From the NCBI GenBank assembly GCA_013396915.1, contig VWZL01000675.1, positions 1-64,000 on the forward strand: a stretch of DNA of 64,000 nucleotides. Reading direction: 5' to 3'. The notes below the pieces were generated by a model that made no database searches, was not told the origin of the DNA, and was given only the letters and a program-made list of their open reading frames with translations. Shown piece after piece: positions 47,911 to 62,113 of this stretch. Position 1 is the first letter of the stretch; the number at the start of each line of letters is the position of its first letter. This DNA is from Stercorarius parasiticus (Eukaryota; Chordata; Aves; Charadriiformes; Stercorariidae). Position numbers and translations under genes: made by a program.

Positions 47911-47999
47911 TTTTAAAAAAAAAGTAAAAAAACCCAACCAACCAAACAACCAAAAAAACAAACAACAAAAAAACAAAGAAATAAAAAAACCAAGTAAAA
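47911..47999 (+). repeat. A/C-rich low-complexity tract
   Basis: About 90 bp of poly-A mixed with CCAACC, CAAC and CAAA units. On the - strand it encodes a Phe- and Leu-rich open frame, which is a composition effect. Confidence 0.9.
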
Positions 48000-48761
48000 A
48001 GCAGAGTTTCCCCTGCTCTGCCTGATGAGTGTCAAAGTGTGACCACCTGAGGTGGCTGTGCTGGGGGGTGGCATGGTTGTCCTCTCCGCTGCAGGGTTGA
48101 TACGACCCATCCCTTACTGCCATTCCCACACCACGTATGGGGAACACTGCCAGAGGTGGGTGCATTTGCATGTTGTCTTTTTTCGCCCTGAAAGCTTGTG
48201 GAGATGGATGTGAATTAGCACTGAATTAGGGAGTACGGCAGCAGCGTGACAGGGCTTTCAGTGTAATGCTCTGGGATAAAGATGGTTCTCCGGCATTTCT
48301 TGTTCAAGGATCCCATGGCAACCGTTAATTTCTAATGGAAAAGCTGCAGAGCACAAGGGCTTTTTCAGGGCTGATTACCTGTGGATTTTTAGGTCCCTTC
48401 TGGGCCCAGGTGTAATGCTCAAATTAATACCCCACAGCAGCATATAGAAGATATTCCTTAATTCATTGCTCTTTTTTTCAACTGTGCATACGGAAGCACG
48501 TTTAAATCATGCTAAAATACACTGAGAGAGTTACCTCTGAAGTGAGCAGTGTGGCTGGAAATCTGCTGATAAACGTGCTCCAAATGTAAAAATGGCTGTT
48601 TCCAGATGGGTAAAGCTCCATTTCTAAAAGCGAAGCAGTGACAAGCCTCTGCCTCGAGGGTACTGAGCCCATAAAATTTAGTGTGCAGGACTGGATTTCT
48701 TGTCCTCTAATGTGTTGAAAGAATTAGAAGGGTCACAGTGTGACTAGTATTGTGCTTTTTT

Positions 48762-48789
48762 AAAAAAAAAAACAAAAACAAAAAAAACC
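48762..48789 (+). repeat. A-rich tract
   Basis: A11 followed by CAAAAACAAAAAAACC. It is low complexity and unconnected to a recognised element. Confidence 0.9.
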
Positions 48790-51700
48790 AACTGTCTCTC
48801 GTCCAGTGCAGGAAGTTCAAAGGCGGTGATAATAGTACGATAGCGGCACACTGCTGCGTGCTGGCTCAGCACATTGAGGATGGCTGCAGATGGCAGCTGG
48901 TTTCTTCCCACCTTTTTATTTTCATTGAAGTTGATTTTTTTTATACCGACAGTACGCTTTTTTTTTTTTTAAAGAACAACGACAGATGAATATTTTTACA
49001 GAAAGGAAGTACTGCATAGTGTTTGTATCCATTTGAAACACAACAAAAATCCATTCCAAAGAAGATGAATTGTCATGGAAATTCAGTTGATGTGCTTTGC
49101 ACTTATTCAAGGAGGCATCTGCTCGTGATTTCTCTTTTGTTGTTGTGCACTGATATATTCAGAGGAAAGATGTTAACTACAGTGTTTCTCTTGCTGTGGT
49201 GGCAGCTGCCTAGAGACTCAATGTCCAAAAATGAATTAAGAATGAAAATGGGGGCACTGAAAGTCACTATTTCAACTCCGTGTATTTTCATTTTTTAAAG
49301 AAATATTAAAACAAATCCTTGTTCTTCTGACAGTATAAAACTCTAAATATGATTCTCAAAGGTTCAGTTATTAGTTAAGATTCCATGATACGCTATTTTT
49401 GGGGGATTAACCTCGTAGTACGCTTGCGGGGGGATCTCTTCGTTGTTCTGTTACAGTTAAATTGCTGGGTGCCTGTTGGTGCTGCAGGAATAGCAGGATG
49501 AGTCCCATCAGGCACGGTTCCTTGCCACCTTCCTGACCATCTTTTGTCTACCCAGGGTTTCTGACTGCCATGAGCAGTGGAGGGAGAAAGTCTCTTCTGT
49601 GCATCTGTAATCTTTTAACAGATGTAAAATAAATATGCACGATTGAAAGAGTAGCTGGAAGCGCTCTAATTGGTGAAACAATGGCTTGAAGTTCCTCTGC
49701 AAGCTCTTAATTAAAGAGGTTTTGGGGTTTTTTTGTTCTGGTGGTTTGGGGGTTTTTTTTGTTTTTTTTGTTTATGCTGAGTGAAAACTTCCTCTTTGCC
49801 TGTAGTGTGATTTTAAGATGCGGAAGCAGGCAGATTGCTTTGTTTCGCCTGTGCTTGGCACTGCTTCCATTAAAGCAGGTGGCCCTTGGCAGTCTATCCA
49901 AGTAAGATTTGTTTGGGTCAGATTGGTTGGTTTTGGGTTTTTTTTTGAAAATAGGGAAGAGCATGTACTACACTATGCCTCAAAGCAGTACTGTAATATG
50001 CTTGGGGAAAGAAATCCTTTTTTTTCTACCTAGTAATTCTGTACTGATACACTGACTCAGAACTGCACCCTGAGATTGATTTTCAAGTCACATACAGTAT
50101 GTTTTGAGAACTTGGCTTGTGACAAACCACCACTCGGGCAGAAGCACAAAGAGCCAGCTAGGGGATGTGCCTGTAGTATCAGAAATAACATTGCTGTGCT
50201 GTTGCTGCTTTTGCAACTGTATTAAAATTCATTCTTTTTTTTACCCTGTGTTGTGGTTTTCAAGTACAGGTTTGATGTACTTTACTACTATTCCTCTTTA
50301 TTCCCTTTTTTAGGTGAAGTGGATTTGGGGTGGTAATGTATCAAGTCTCCCTCTCCATCTCCCCATAAATGCCCACTCGAACATCTGCAGATGAAGGAGG
50401 GGGTCCAGATTTTTTTGAGTGACGTTGATTAGTATTCTCCTCCTTTATTTCCTTAGTTAGTGTAGCTACCTCATTAACTCCTGCTACTTTTGAGCATTTG
50501 ATTGCCCAAAACGAGGTGTCTGCTACTCTAAAAGTTGAGCGGATGAGAGAAACCCAGGGTAGCTGGCATTTTCCTGAACCAAAGCTCCCTGTCCTCTGTG
50601 TGTCAGACTGGCACTGGTCTGAGCTGTTCCTGATGTAACCAGGACTGAAGGGGAAATACTGAACGGAATAACCAGCTACAATGAAATCCAAGCTGCTTCT
50701 GTGTCAGGTAGCTTAGGTCTGGGAGCCAGAGAGGTATCCTCGGCTTTTCTTATCTGGGTTATCCTGGCCCTCCATTGCTGCGGAGATTGAAAGGACAACT
50801 GATTTCAACCTGACAAATAACTGGTTTGGATCTGGTTTTTGAGAATAGCTGAGGAAGTTCATGGTGTTACAGTTGTGTGGCCAATGTGAAAATAGTCAGC
50901 AGCTCTAGGAGCAATGTTTGTTGGGACAAATGGCTAGCTAGCAGGACAGGCACTGACAACTGCTTCAGAGAATGGGATGCCACCACTTCCACTGTCATGG
51001 TATTCTGCCTTAAAAATGCAGTATCTAGAATGGAGACTTGTCCTTTTTGTGTCTTAATGATGGTCGTATATGTTCTGGTGGTTATTCTAACAGAGCTGTT
51101 TGATCTTCACAATTTCTCAGCCATTCGAGCTCAGAGGAACTTAAACAAAAGCTCTTGTGGGAGGAAAAACTAGCATGGGGTCAATGAACACAGCTTTTTT
51201 CATGACAAAGGGACTCTTCTGTTTTGCTGTTGCCAGTTTTGTCTACATGTAGATTTTTTTTGTACAGTATGATTTTAGTGTGACTTAACAAAACAGTTCT
51301 TAGGAAAATATTCTCTTTTTTTATAGAAAGAGGGCAGTGTGTTACTTTTATTTGGCCAAAGATTGACTTTTTTTTTTTCTTGCTTTATGAAAATATAGGT
51401 CAATGGCCTTATAATAGGCACAGAGCATGCACTTGGAGTGCGAATGGTTGTGAACAAAACAGTATCTTGCTAATTACTGGTATAGAACTTCAGTGTACCG
51501 TATTCTGCATGCAGAACTCAGCTGCTCTGTCCAAAGCGTGTCCTGCAAGGAAGAGGCGCCTGTGGTGTAAATACATTCAGAACAACTGACACAGTGGTGT
51601 TTTTGGCTTTTCAAAGCCTCTTGTAGCTGTAAGAGAACAGTCAAGAGACAAAAGAAACCTCTGGAAACAGCATTCAGTCATTGTTTGACGAAGATCTAAT

Positions 51701-54700
51701 TTGCTGTGTCCCCACATCTGTTTATTTCTGTAGAATACAAGCTAGATGTAATGCGCTGTCTGGAGTACCGCTCTGAAAAGGGAAGCAGATTTCATCATTT
51801 ACTCATAATACATATGAAGTAGTTGTATTGGGTCATCAGAAGGTTATTAAAGTCTGTTCTGCTAAGTGGTAAACAAGGCTGCTGAAAGAAAATCTGAGCT
51901 CCTTGGGTCCTGCTCCTGTTGTAACCTGCAGTTTGTCTGTTTGAAAACAGAGATGCAGGCTGTGATATAGCAGCAGCTGGCGTTATGCCGCTATGGATCT
52001 CCCTCTACTCCGTTCTCACTTTCCATCCCTCCTCACTTGATCCTTTTCTCTACCTCTAGTTTAATGCAAGTTATACATGACAACTTCATTAAAAAAAATT
52101 TCCCTAGAGACACTTGCAATTCATGCAGTCCGTGTGCAAGTTGGTGTGTTGTGTGTGAAGTGTTACTAGAAAATGTTGCTGGTGAATTAGAGAACAACTT
52201 TGAAGTGGGAGAGCTGAGTGATCCCAGCTTGGCAGCATGAACCGTGCTAGAGCCTGAGTACGCTGGCGTTAGGGGCTGTTCCTGCAGCTGGAGATGAAGA
52301 CCCTGGCTGAAGTTGGCTGTTGAGTGTCAGTGAAGACTGGTAGGGCTATGCCATTAGCAGAGCAGGACTATGCCATGAGCAGGAGCCCAGGAAAAGGAAG
52401 AGTTATGATGCTTTTTATCCAGAATCTCAGTGTAGAGCTTACTGCGTTCATTGGTTGCGTGGTTTCCTACAGCTGACGAGTGCTGGAGTTCCTCACTGCC
52501 CCAGGCAGCAGAGAGAAGGCTGCTGTGTCCAAAGACATGTGGGTGGACCTGGCGGGTGTTGCTGTGAGTTGGACTGGGGACTGGTGTCACTCCATGACTT
52601 GTGCCATGTAGCTCTGGGCCTTTGGAGCTGCTAGGCATCTGCTTCACCTCTGCTGTACTCCAGAAGGAGTACTATGCCTGTAAAGGGAAAAATCTCTATT
52701 TACTTTTTTTTTTTAAATCCAGCCTCCATAAGGGTCCCATATGATATTGTTTAATATTACAGCATTTTCCTTTATTCCATGACATTTTCTGTTAATAAGT
52801 ACCACTTCCATAATCTGAATGTAAGCAAAATCTTTCATATACCTCTGCTAGTTATAAAGAGGTATAATAGGTATCATTAATTTAGATAGATAACTCCTTT
52901 GAGATTTAGTTTATTAAAATTGATTGAAGGAGCGATGGAGCTCTAAGCTGGTGGTTTTGAGATGATTGTATCTCGGTAGGATTGGGTAGTGTAAACTAAG
53001 CACTTTCCACGTCCAGGAGGTGGGGCACCTTGTGAAAATAGGCCACTAATGCTGGGAGTATAAATTTAGCCAAAGCTTTCATCTCGTGCTTTACATATAA
53101 ATTAGTTATGGCCAAAGTCAGACCTCTAATCTTTGATAGCCGTACTAACTCAACATTTTGTCAATTTCATTTTTATTGTAAATTCTTTTAAGTCTGACCA
53201 ATTTGTGGTATGTAGTGCTGAAGTACCACAGACTTGCTCCTGGCCCGCTGCCGCGGTGTGCTAGGGTTAAATTGCCTGAGAGAGAACTGTCATCGCTGGA
53301 AACAGTTAATGGAAACTTTAACATAGGCCTCTAATATTAGAGTAAGAAATATGAGTAAGAAAATAAATGAGCCTTCGAAAGACCTTGTAACAGACGAGGG
53401 CAGGCTTTAATTAAGTAGAGAAACTTGTACTTAAGATTACTGAAAATATGTGGTTTGTGGACATTTCTGATGAAGCAAACTTAACATGGATTTGCAAAGA
53501 GACATAACAGCAGAGTAAAACCGCAGTTTTGGACTGCAGGCATGAAGCACAGAGCACAGTGTAGAGTAGATCTTCTCTAATATCATTGAAGTGGGAGATT
53601 TTTGGTCATTCATTATCACTGATTAATAGAAGGACGTTACAATAAAGAAACAACAAAACAAGTAACAACAAAAAAAAACCTTGACCAGGTAGAAGAGTGT
53701 TTAGAAGTTATCAGTGGGCTGGAAAAAGTGGTTTATAGAAATACTAAAACATTAGACTTGTTTTAGCTTGGTTAGGGACAAGTGAGGCTATGCAGGACAT
53801 CGACTGCAGTGACGACAAGGAAGGGTGTAATGGTGTTAGATGGGGTTCCTGGGCACCTCCCCCCACGGTGGGCAGCTCCTGGCTGTGGCTGTCCCCAGGC
53901 CATCCAGTGCCTGGGGGTGTTGGCTGTAGCTGCTCTGTGGGGCTGTCCTGGCTAGGCCAGGGCTGGGGCACCCACAGGCCCTCGGGGCCAGGGCTGAGGC
54001 AGCTCACGGGGTGGTTGACCACATGCAGGGCCACCAGACAGTGAACTGTCACCTCACCAAAGACAGTCCCCGTCCTGACAAGGGCTATGGGATATATTGT
54101 GAGCCGTGTTCCAGCAGCATGGTTGGTCGTGAGATGAGGAGTGTCTTCCTGAAACCAGAGATGTAGGCCAATTTCTAGATAGGGAAGTTGGTCTGTTTTG
54201 AGTTTGCTACCAAATTATCGCTGTGGATTGCATGTGTTTGACTCTCCTAAGACACCTGTGCATTAAAGGAGTCCAGACTATATGCTTCAGTTGGGAAATG
54301 AAACCCTGAGAGCTTTCAAGGATCTGAAATCAATTTCAGCAAATTACTGTTTCAAAATTTGCTTTGTGATCTCTTGTTCTGTAACTCCTTAGAGCCACCA
54401 CAGCTTCTCCAGGCAGAGCAATATCTCACTTGTAGGTTTTATTGCTGTTTTCTGATAAGGAGTGCAGATATTCGGGGTGAAAATATATCCGAAATATAAA
54501 ACACTATGTTTGATGTCACAGTATACTCTCGTTTAAAAAAAATTAAATGTGAATTGGAGCTACTAACTGAAATACATCTTTGGTACTACTTTATTCCTCT
54601 GAGAGTGGGCTATAGACAAAACCACAGAAGAGGCAGCAAAGGCTCTTTATGCTTTCTGTGTAAGTCTAGCTGGTTTATTGTTCATTTTGTTTTCCTGGAA

Positions 54701-57700
54701 GTGTGCTTCATCTTTCCGGTCCCCTGCTAGTTTGCATCCATAGGGAGAATTACTGCACTTGGAGCTTGATTTCAGATACTCCTGAGGTATACCAGAGCTC
54801 AGCTGTCCCCCAGGGTACGGCATCCCTGTGCCCTCCTGAATGTGGGGGAATGGTGGGCATGACGCTGAATGCAGAGGGCTGTTGTCTCAGTCACTGAGCT
54901 CTTTTCCTCCTCCTCCTTTCAGATTGAAGGAGATTTGCTCAAACAACCTCAAGCTTGTTTCATTACCATCTGAAAATACAAACACAGCACACAGAAAACC
55001 CTGCAAAACCTGTCAGTTGAGGTGGCAGGCATGCAGCTTGTGCTGGGTGCAGTGATGAGCATCGCCCATCTCTGCGGGCGGGGGGCTGGGAACACTTTGG
55101 GTTGCAGTGACCCTTCTTAGGGCTGGGCTTGGCTCCACCAGCCGTTCTGGAGGTCAAAGATGACAGCTACCGCAAAGCTTATTGGGAGGCCTTGGAAGGG
55201 TTAAATGTTTTCTTTGTAGCAGTGAACGATGTGGAACAATGCCAGGCATTTAGATTTGAGATTTGAAAAGCAGCTGGAGTTTAACTGCTCTTAGCAAGCA
55301 ATTCAGTGCAGGAAGGGGGAGACAGTAATGATGTTACACAGTGCCATTCATAACATTGTCATCGAGTTTGGGTCAAAGTTTTCCATCTGGACTCCCAGGC
55401 TTGGCTGGAGCCTTGGTGCAGAGCCCAGGCCCACCCGGTGCTGCAGGAGGACAAGCCCGGGTCTCCTGAGGGGCAGTGTGGCTAGGAACGCACAGAGGGA
55501 GCAGGGTCCTCTATTCTGCTCCTGGAGCTCAAAAATGGCTCCGTTTTATAGGTGATGAGATCACTGCGTGGAAATGAGACCATTAACAGTAACTGACTTA
55601 TTCCAGTTTTAAAATGGGTTATTTCGCATGGACTTAAAAAGTTATCCTCTAATTTCAGAGATTTATCAGTGTCCCCAGCTTTCGACCACAAGGCTCATTC
55701 CAGTCCTCCCAGCTGCTTCTACACCACTGGTCTGTTTGTTTCTATGAAGACATTGCACCACTGCTGCTGCCTGTGTGGGCTTGCATCAGTGCCAGACACC
55801 TTGTGTTTAGAGCCCAGTGGGCTACCGGGAAAAGACCGCCAGTTTGGGTGGGCAGCTAAAGCCTGCGGTCAGGAGGAGGTGAGTTTATCCTTGCCTGAAT
55901 TATAAAGTTGCAGTTGGAGAGCATCACTGGAGCAGGGCTGGATTCTTACACAAGGAACTTAAACAGGAGTAGGTAAGCCTCGCAGCCATGTGTGCACAGG
56001 TGTTAACCCTCCCCTTGTCAAAGAAAGGGTTTGGAGGATGTGCTTTGGATTTGTTTTTTTAACGCTTCAGAGCTGTGGGAGCATTATGTATAAACGATGA
56101 TAAATAGCTAGTATACCCTTTCTGCAGGAGGATAAACGTGCTGTGAGTTGTGCACGTTCCACTTCTTCCCTGTCATCTCCGATTTTTGTTCCCAGCAGGA
56201 TGTTTGTCATGGAGTTGAACCTGACTGTGCTTGGGAACACTGGGCATGTCTCACGTGAATTAGAGATCTTCAGATCTTGTCTCCTAGTCCAAAAAATAAA
56301 AAGTAAGACTGCAACTTCTGCTAGGAAAGAGAAATCAGGTCAGATCTGCTCAGTGGCTCCAAATGCATAAAATGAGCATACACCTGGCCCAGGTGTAGGA
56401 AAACCTCGAAAGGGGTGAGGTGAGGAACTTTTTTAGTAAGTTCTTTTAGTGTGTGTTAGAGAACAACCCAAGGTGCTAACCCGGTGCTGTGTCCTGGGGG
56501 CTGGCATCATGCTGCTGAGCTGTGCCAGCAGGGCAGAGCTGCCTGATTGGCGTCTGAGCGTGGGGGGTTCGAGCGCTGGGGACAGGTGCTGCACTGGAGG
56601 GCTTGGAGCTTCTCTGCTGCTTTTGACTGCAGGTGCTACTGCTGGGGTTTTTGGTTTTTTTTTTGTTGTTCTTCCCCCTGCCTCATTCCCAGAGCAAAAT
56701 CATATTTCAGAGGAACCTGGGAAAGGAGACTTTGACTGGGATATGAGTCATCTCTCTCTTGACGTTTTTTTGGCTCAGTAGTTTTTTCTGCATGAAATGT
56801 GATTAAAACTTGACTTTGCTTCGAAAACACACAGACAAAACATTATTTCTTCTGCTCCTAAGTGATTATAGTGCTCCGTCTCTCTCTTTCCTTCCCTGTT
56901 TGTATCTGCCTCTGTCTGCAGTCACACCAAGGCTTAGAAAGTTGAGCAGCTTTTCAGCAGGTAGACCGTGTCACGGCATGACTTGCAACAAAAGAATGCA
57001 GAAGAGTCCAAACTGCAGTTTAGCATAATATCTACTTTATTTTTCTCCAGTGGGCTTGTGTGAACACGACACCGAAAGTGCTTCCTATACGTTCTGGAAA
57101 ATAAAGTCTCACTGATGCAGAGAGTGATTTTCTCTACTGGTTGTGTGGTCTGCCTTTTGCGATGTTTCTTTTGAATGCGTTTGTGTTGTAGAACACTGCT
57201 GAGAGCACACTAATTTTTCTGTCACTTAAAAGAACTGTTTTCTTGTAATCTCACAAACAATGTTTGGGGAATAGGACACAGGTGCCGGATACAATTAGAA
57301 AAACCAAAGATTTGTCTCCACAGGACGGTCCATTTCTGTTGTGCAAGGCCGGAGAGGTGTGTCTGTGGCTCATGAATTGAATCAAAGTATAAAAGCTGTG
57401 ATAGTGACATTTGAGTGACTTGGTGACTGTCGTATGTCAGTGAGCATAGATGAATGCTGAACAAATGTCATAAACAGAAGTTTGGGGTGGTGGTAGTTAC
57501 ATGTTTTTACATATATAAAAAACAGCTATAGGTATAGCCATGCCTGCCTGTCAGCTTTCACCAGACTTGTTTTCGTTTCCCGGCATTCGGTGTGTGCGTA
57601 TTGGGATATAGCCTGAATTTTATACAGGGGTTGTATGGGAAATAAAACTGCTCATGGGTATGGGAAATAAATCTTTCCTCATACAAAGGAGCATCTTGCG

Positions 57701-57788
57701 CTGCACCAGTATGTGTGCACACATGGTATCACAGGTGCAGGTGTGAATGAGGAAGCAGAGACAGGCCACCATGGTATTTCTCCTTTGG

Positions 57789-57807
57789 ATAAATAAATAA
57801 ATAAATA
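57789..57807 (+). repeat. (AAAT)n microsatellite
   Basis: Four to five tandem AAAT units ending in AGAT. Confidence 0.85.
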
Positions 57808-58549
57808 GATACATGTTTTAATACTATTTTATGGGCAAATTTTTAAAAACAAGAAGCTCATGTAGCTCCAACATCTGAGGAAGATGAGAAAGAGAAGGGC
57901 CTCGTCAGGAGGTGCTGCTGGCTACACATGGCTGCTGGTCCACCTCCCGTCCCCGGGGCGTTTGTCCGATGCCAGGGACTGCAGCCAGCCTTGTGACACA
58001 GGAGATCTTTACTGCAGCAGTGAATGATTATTTTTGGTTTCTTAAGCAATCTTAATTTGGCTCTATTCTAGGGGTATTTTATATCCCAGCCCTTAATTAC
58101 ACAGTTATGTGATACTTTGCCACAGCACCCCAGTCCTCACATGGGCAAAGGAAACACAGTTAAAATCAGATGGGCAGCTGGGAATTTCATACACAACTTG
58201 CAACTGCTGGTTTTTGTAGCCTAAATAATGTAACTTGTTAGCTGTGTTACTGTCTAGTGATTGACTTGAAATTTTCTTTTTGGGCCTAGAAAAGCTTTAT
58301 GGCCCATATTTTGAGTAATTAATTTCACCAGTGGTACCTGCGGTAGATGATGTAGCTTTGAGGTTGGCTGCTCTGGAGTGAGAGCAGTGGGTATGAAGGC
58401 GTGTTCAGAAAAACATTGGCTGAAGCACCTGCTTCAAAAAAGTGCTGAAGAAGGCACTAAGTTATGTAAGTGTCCAAGGATTAGTCTTCCCAATTTTCGT
58501 GCTGATATTTAATAAAATGTCGAAGAGATGATGTTTTATTGATTATTTT

Positions 58550-58631
58550 GATGGACTTGGTAGTGTTAGGTTTAACAGTTGGACTTGATGATATTGAGGG
58601 TTTTTTCTAACGTAAATGATTCTTTGATTTT
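58550..58631 (+). mobile_element. CR1 LINE 3' tip, + strand
   Basis: About 80 bp matching the CR1 3' end in sense orientation: GTTGGACTTGATGATATTGA, then a degenerate TTTTTTCTAACGTAAATGAT and a decayed ATTCTTTGATTTT terminus. It belongs to the variant in which the usual CCTTCCAACC is CTTTTCCAACC-like. It is more diverged than the fragments at 11591 and 59457. Confidence 0.75.
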
Positions 58632-58977
58632 CTACTCCCCACAGAAACAGAATATTTGAGTTGCGGTCCTTTCTGACTGCACTGTATTTCTTCCAAAGAG
58701 TCTGCATCCATTGTTGGATGCATTCCTTCCTATGAAGAACACAAGAGGGAATTATCATATGTTGAAATATTTATTGCATGAAGCATTAAATCTAATTCTA
58801 GAATTAGTAACAAATTTGGGCAAACTAAGTTTTGACTCTGGATGATAACAATGATGTGTAAAATTAGGTGTGAGCATGTTCACTGCAGCGGGGAACGCAA
58901 ACTGACCCGTGAGCTCAGGAGCTGGTGGACTTCAGGGTGACAGAAACTGTGCTAATTACACACTTCGCTTGCACGAC

Positions 58978-59005
58978 CAGCCTCTGGCTGGTGACCCAGA
59001 GGCTG
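58978..59005. repeat. Inverted repeat, 10 bp perfect stem, 8 nt loop
   Basis: CAGCCTCTGG and CCAGAGGCTG flank CTGGTGAC. The stem is GC-rich and would be stable in RNA. No gene or repeat family is associated with it. Confidence 0.85.
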
Positions 59006-59456
59006 AGCTCACTGTGTCCATGTTGTGCAATGCCTAAAAGAAAGGAGGGAATGATTGAGATACCTTGAGATTTTTGTCTCAATTATTTTAATTCTCAGGG
59101 TCAAATTATACGTACCTTTATATGCTGGGGTGTACTAGAAAAGTAGGTGCTAAGGAGCAGACTTTTGGCAGTGATGAAGGGCAGTAGTTGTGGTTTTGAT
59201 AGGCAGGCAAGAGTGGATTCAAACTGGTCCTGAGGAAATCCCTGCCATTTCTAGGAGAAACCCCATGCAGAACTCTTTGAGGCAAAGCTGAGAGGATGAA
59301 AATGCTGAAGACAAGCTCTCTAGCAGCAGGAGCAGAGTAGTCTATGGCCTTTAGATCAGGTGGAATCACAGCCTCTTCCTGGGCAGGGTGGATGAGAGGC
59401 CTCTGCGTAGCAGGAATATTCTCTAGGTTGAGAAGTTGAGGCGTTTTGCCAGGTAG

Positions 59457-59596
59457 ATCATAGAAATATAGAATGATTTGGGTTGGAAGGGACCTTAAAG
59501 ATTATCCAGTTCCACCCCCCTGCCCTGGGCAGGGACACCTCCCACTAGACCAGGTCACTCAAAGCCCCGTCCAACCTGGCCTGGAACACTCAATGG
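59457..59596 (-). mobile_element. CR1 LINE 3' fragment, - strand
   Basis: The + strand begins ATCATAGAAATATAGAATGA then TTTGGGTTGGAAGGGACCTT and CCCTGCCCTGGGCAGGGACA, the antisense CR1 3' end. Similarity fades after GGCCTGGAACACTC near 59595. It closely resembles the fragment at 11591-11748, including the CCCCGTCCAACCTGGCC stretch. It lies about 0.8 kb from an oppositely oriented CR1 tip (58550-58631). Confidence 0.92.
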
Positions 59597-62113
59597 GATT
59601 TTATGGCCATAAATTCTCCACACAGTGGTAATGATATTTTATAAGTGCTGTATGATTCACTTTGGGTGGAGATGAGACTTCTCGAACAGCTAAGAGCCTG
59701 GCCAGGCATGCTCTTGTGTTCCAGCTCCCCCTTCTCCCCTGCGCTCGGGGTTGCCCAGGGCAGAGGAGGAAGGCCAAAGCCGCTGAAGCAACAAGACTCA
59801 CAGAAAGGTTCAAACCCATCTGTAGCTCTGCTAGTTTTTTCCGTGTGCTTGAGGAGCTATAAAACACCACTTGTGCAATCTATGTGTGTCTGTCTTCAAA
59901 TACATGACTACCATTTTCTTGATGGGTAATAGAAAAATCTGATCGAGGAAGGATGCAGTAGCTTCTTTTTCCTGCAGCAAAAGATTCCGCCATTTGGTCA
60001 GTTAGATAGCATGGCACTCAACATAACCTTGCAGCTTGCAAGCATGCACATTTATTTGACAAGAAAACGCTAAGAGCAAACTGAATGTACAGCTTGTTAA
60101 ACAGCCAATAAATCTAGGTTTTATCTTCCTTCCCCAGTCAGGAAACAAGGGAGCTATTTTTAAATCTGGCCTTCCTGTACACACTGAAATAGAATGACTT
60201 TTTCTTGTGCTAGACAGAGCATGACAATACTTTCACATTAAATGGGTTCTTACTGTTGCTCTGAATTAAACAGGCAGGATTGGACAGAAACCAAGAAAGA
60301 CCAGCGCCAATGATTTATCCAAGCGTTGACCTCTGCAAAGCGAAAGATTAGATCATCCAGGGAGGAAGAGGAGCAAAGCAACCCGAATGGTGGGGAGAGA
60401 AGTTTGCTGGTAGCTTTGGGGGAGGTCTTCCATTGCATTTCACTTACTCGGGAATGGGGAAAATTACAGATAAAGATCTCCGACTTCATATGAAATTCGG
60501 TTTGATGCAAGAGCCTTTTGCAGTTCTGTTAAACAGTTTGGATTATCTGGCTGGAGGCAATTTCTGCCAAAGGCAAGAGGTCTTCATTGCAGTTGTTAAG
60601 GAGAAGTTGTTAAGATGTGAATTCATGTCAGCCTGTAGCCTTCAGCTACCTGCGGTGCATCTTTCACTGTGGCCCTGGATTTGTTAGAGCCAACGCTTGC
60701 TCAGGCATGGAATATGGGATGTAGCAACTTTTCATTTGCATTGTTGTGCTGTAGTGTCTGGTTTCAGCAATTAATGTTTATTTTAGCTTCTCAGTGTGCT
60801 GGGAAGTAGTGCTCTTCTCTTCATTGCTAAAAATAAGCAGACAAGTTTACATAGTCTAATCTCTACCTGACATGTGAAGGAGCTATAATTTAAATTTATT
60901 GGCCTTAACAGTTGCAAGTGATTCTGTGTTTCTGTTCAGGACGTGCTAGATTCAAGTCTTGGCATATGCTTCTGCCGCAAACATCTCCTTTATCTCTTAG
61001 CTTTCTATAGGTGCCTGTTGATACCTGTTGTGTTCCTGCTGCATGCTCACAAGAGGACTGAGACCGTATTTTATTCATTGCCAACACTCTTGTTTCTAAC
61101 CAGAAGCAGAGAACTCTAAGGGAATCTGAGTTTGTATACCAGATGCAGCTTTCTTGGCTAGGCTGCTGGATAGATGAAAACAGAAATAAGATACCAGAAC
61201 CTATCTAGCTGAATTGTTTAGCTGTCTCTTTCATGAACTCTCATTTGTTTTGAGCTGATTCAGAACTGTTTGGAGAACCATCCTGTCACTTCACAGGTAC
61301 AGCTGCTAAAATATCTGGATGCTATTTTTATAGGCAACTATATTGCCTGTTTGTCTGTCTCTGAAGATATTTCTGCTAATGTTTTAGAACATTTTTTTCC
61401 ACTTTGTTTTAACTAAGTATTTAAGGATGTGGCTTGAAGGAAAATAATGTCGGAAAAAAACAGAGCTAAGTACAGTGAGCCATTCACTTAGCTGGATATG
61501 TGTTAGCTCAATTTATTTAAGTGTCTATGTATATTCATGAAAGATCTAAAGGTCATACTACTTCAATATATAGAGTCAACCACAGTTGCTATTTCTTTCT
61601 ACCAGGAATCTTGGATTTCATTTGAGCCCTAACTCAGTGTCTCTCTCCAAAAGGATTCATTGGAACATAAATCAAAATTACTGCACTGGGCATAAAGAAA
61701 AGGGCATAAAGAAAAGGTCTGTTGAAAAGCAACAGCAAATACATGTCCAAACAAGAATCTGTCTTTCTCTTGTGAAAAGGCCCTTCTTGTTTAAGCGTTA
61801 ACAGATTCAGGCATTGACTTCTGATCTGGAAAACTCTGGTCTGTTGCTTTCAGCCAGTGAGACAACATTGGTGTGAATGCTGCTTTCCCTGCTTGCTTAT
61901 TAACTTTTGAGTCAAAAATCTTACATTTGAGTTAGTAAGTCTCAACATTTGTAAGAGAAGCAAGAAAACAAAATCTAATTATTGTGTAAATGACTTGGTT
62001 TTCTGTAATTTCATTCGGAGGGGGAGGAGTTTCCGTTTGAATAGAATCTAATTGATTAGCGCACGTAAGGAAAGATAAAATTTTGAAATTTAATTGCAGG
62101 TGACCAAATCACC
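59597..62113 (+). other. Intron 2, last part
   Basis: Unique sequence with the 14 bp tandem duplication at 61688-61715. Nothing else was recognised before the acceptor at 62142. Confidence 0.7.
61688..61715 (+). repeat. Perfect tandem duplication of 14 bp
   Basis: GGGCATAAAGAAAA is present twice with no mismatch and no spacer, which points to a recent slippage duplication. It does not touch a splice site: the exon at 62143 is 0.4 kb downstream. Confidence 0.95.

Larger units (their letters stand above)
47581..58549 (+). other. Intron 2, middle part
   Basis: Contains A/C-rich tracts at 47911 and 48762, T-rich tracts at 48958, 49722, 51368 and 52704, and GC-richer, CpG-poor stretches at about 53800-54050, 55390-55510 and 56470-56640. 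The open frames there (for example 53744-54052 on -) overlap frames on the other strand and have no known domain. Confidence 0.65.

Noticed and set aside
53744..54052. 102-codon - strand open frame rich in Pro, Ser and Gly
   Set aside because: GC-rich stretch open on both strands with no known domain and no splice evidence.
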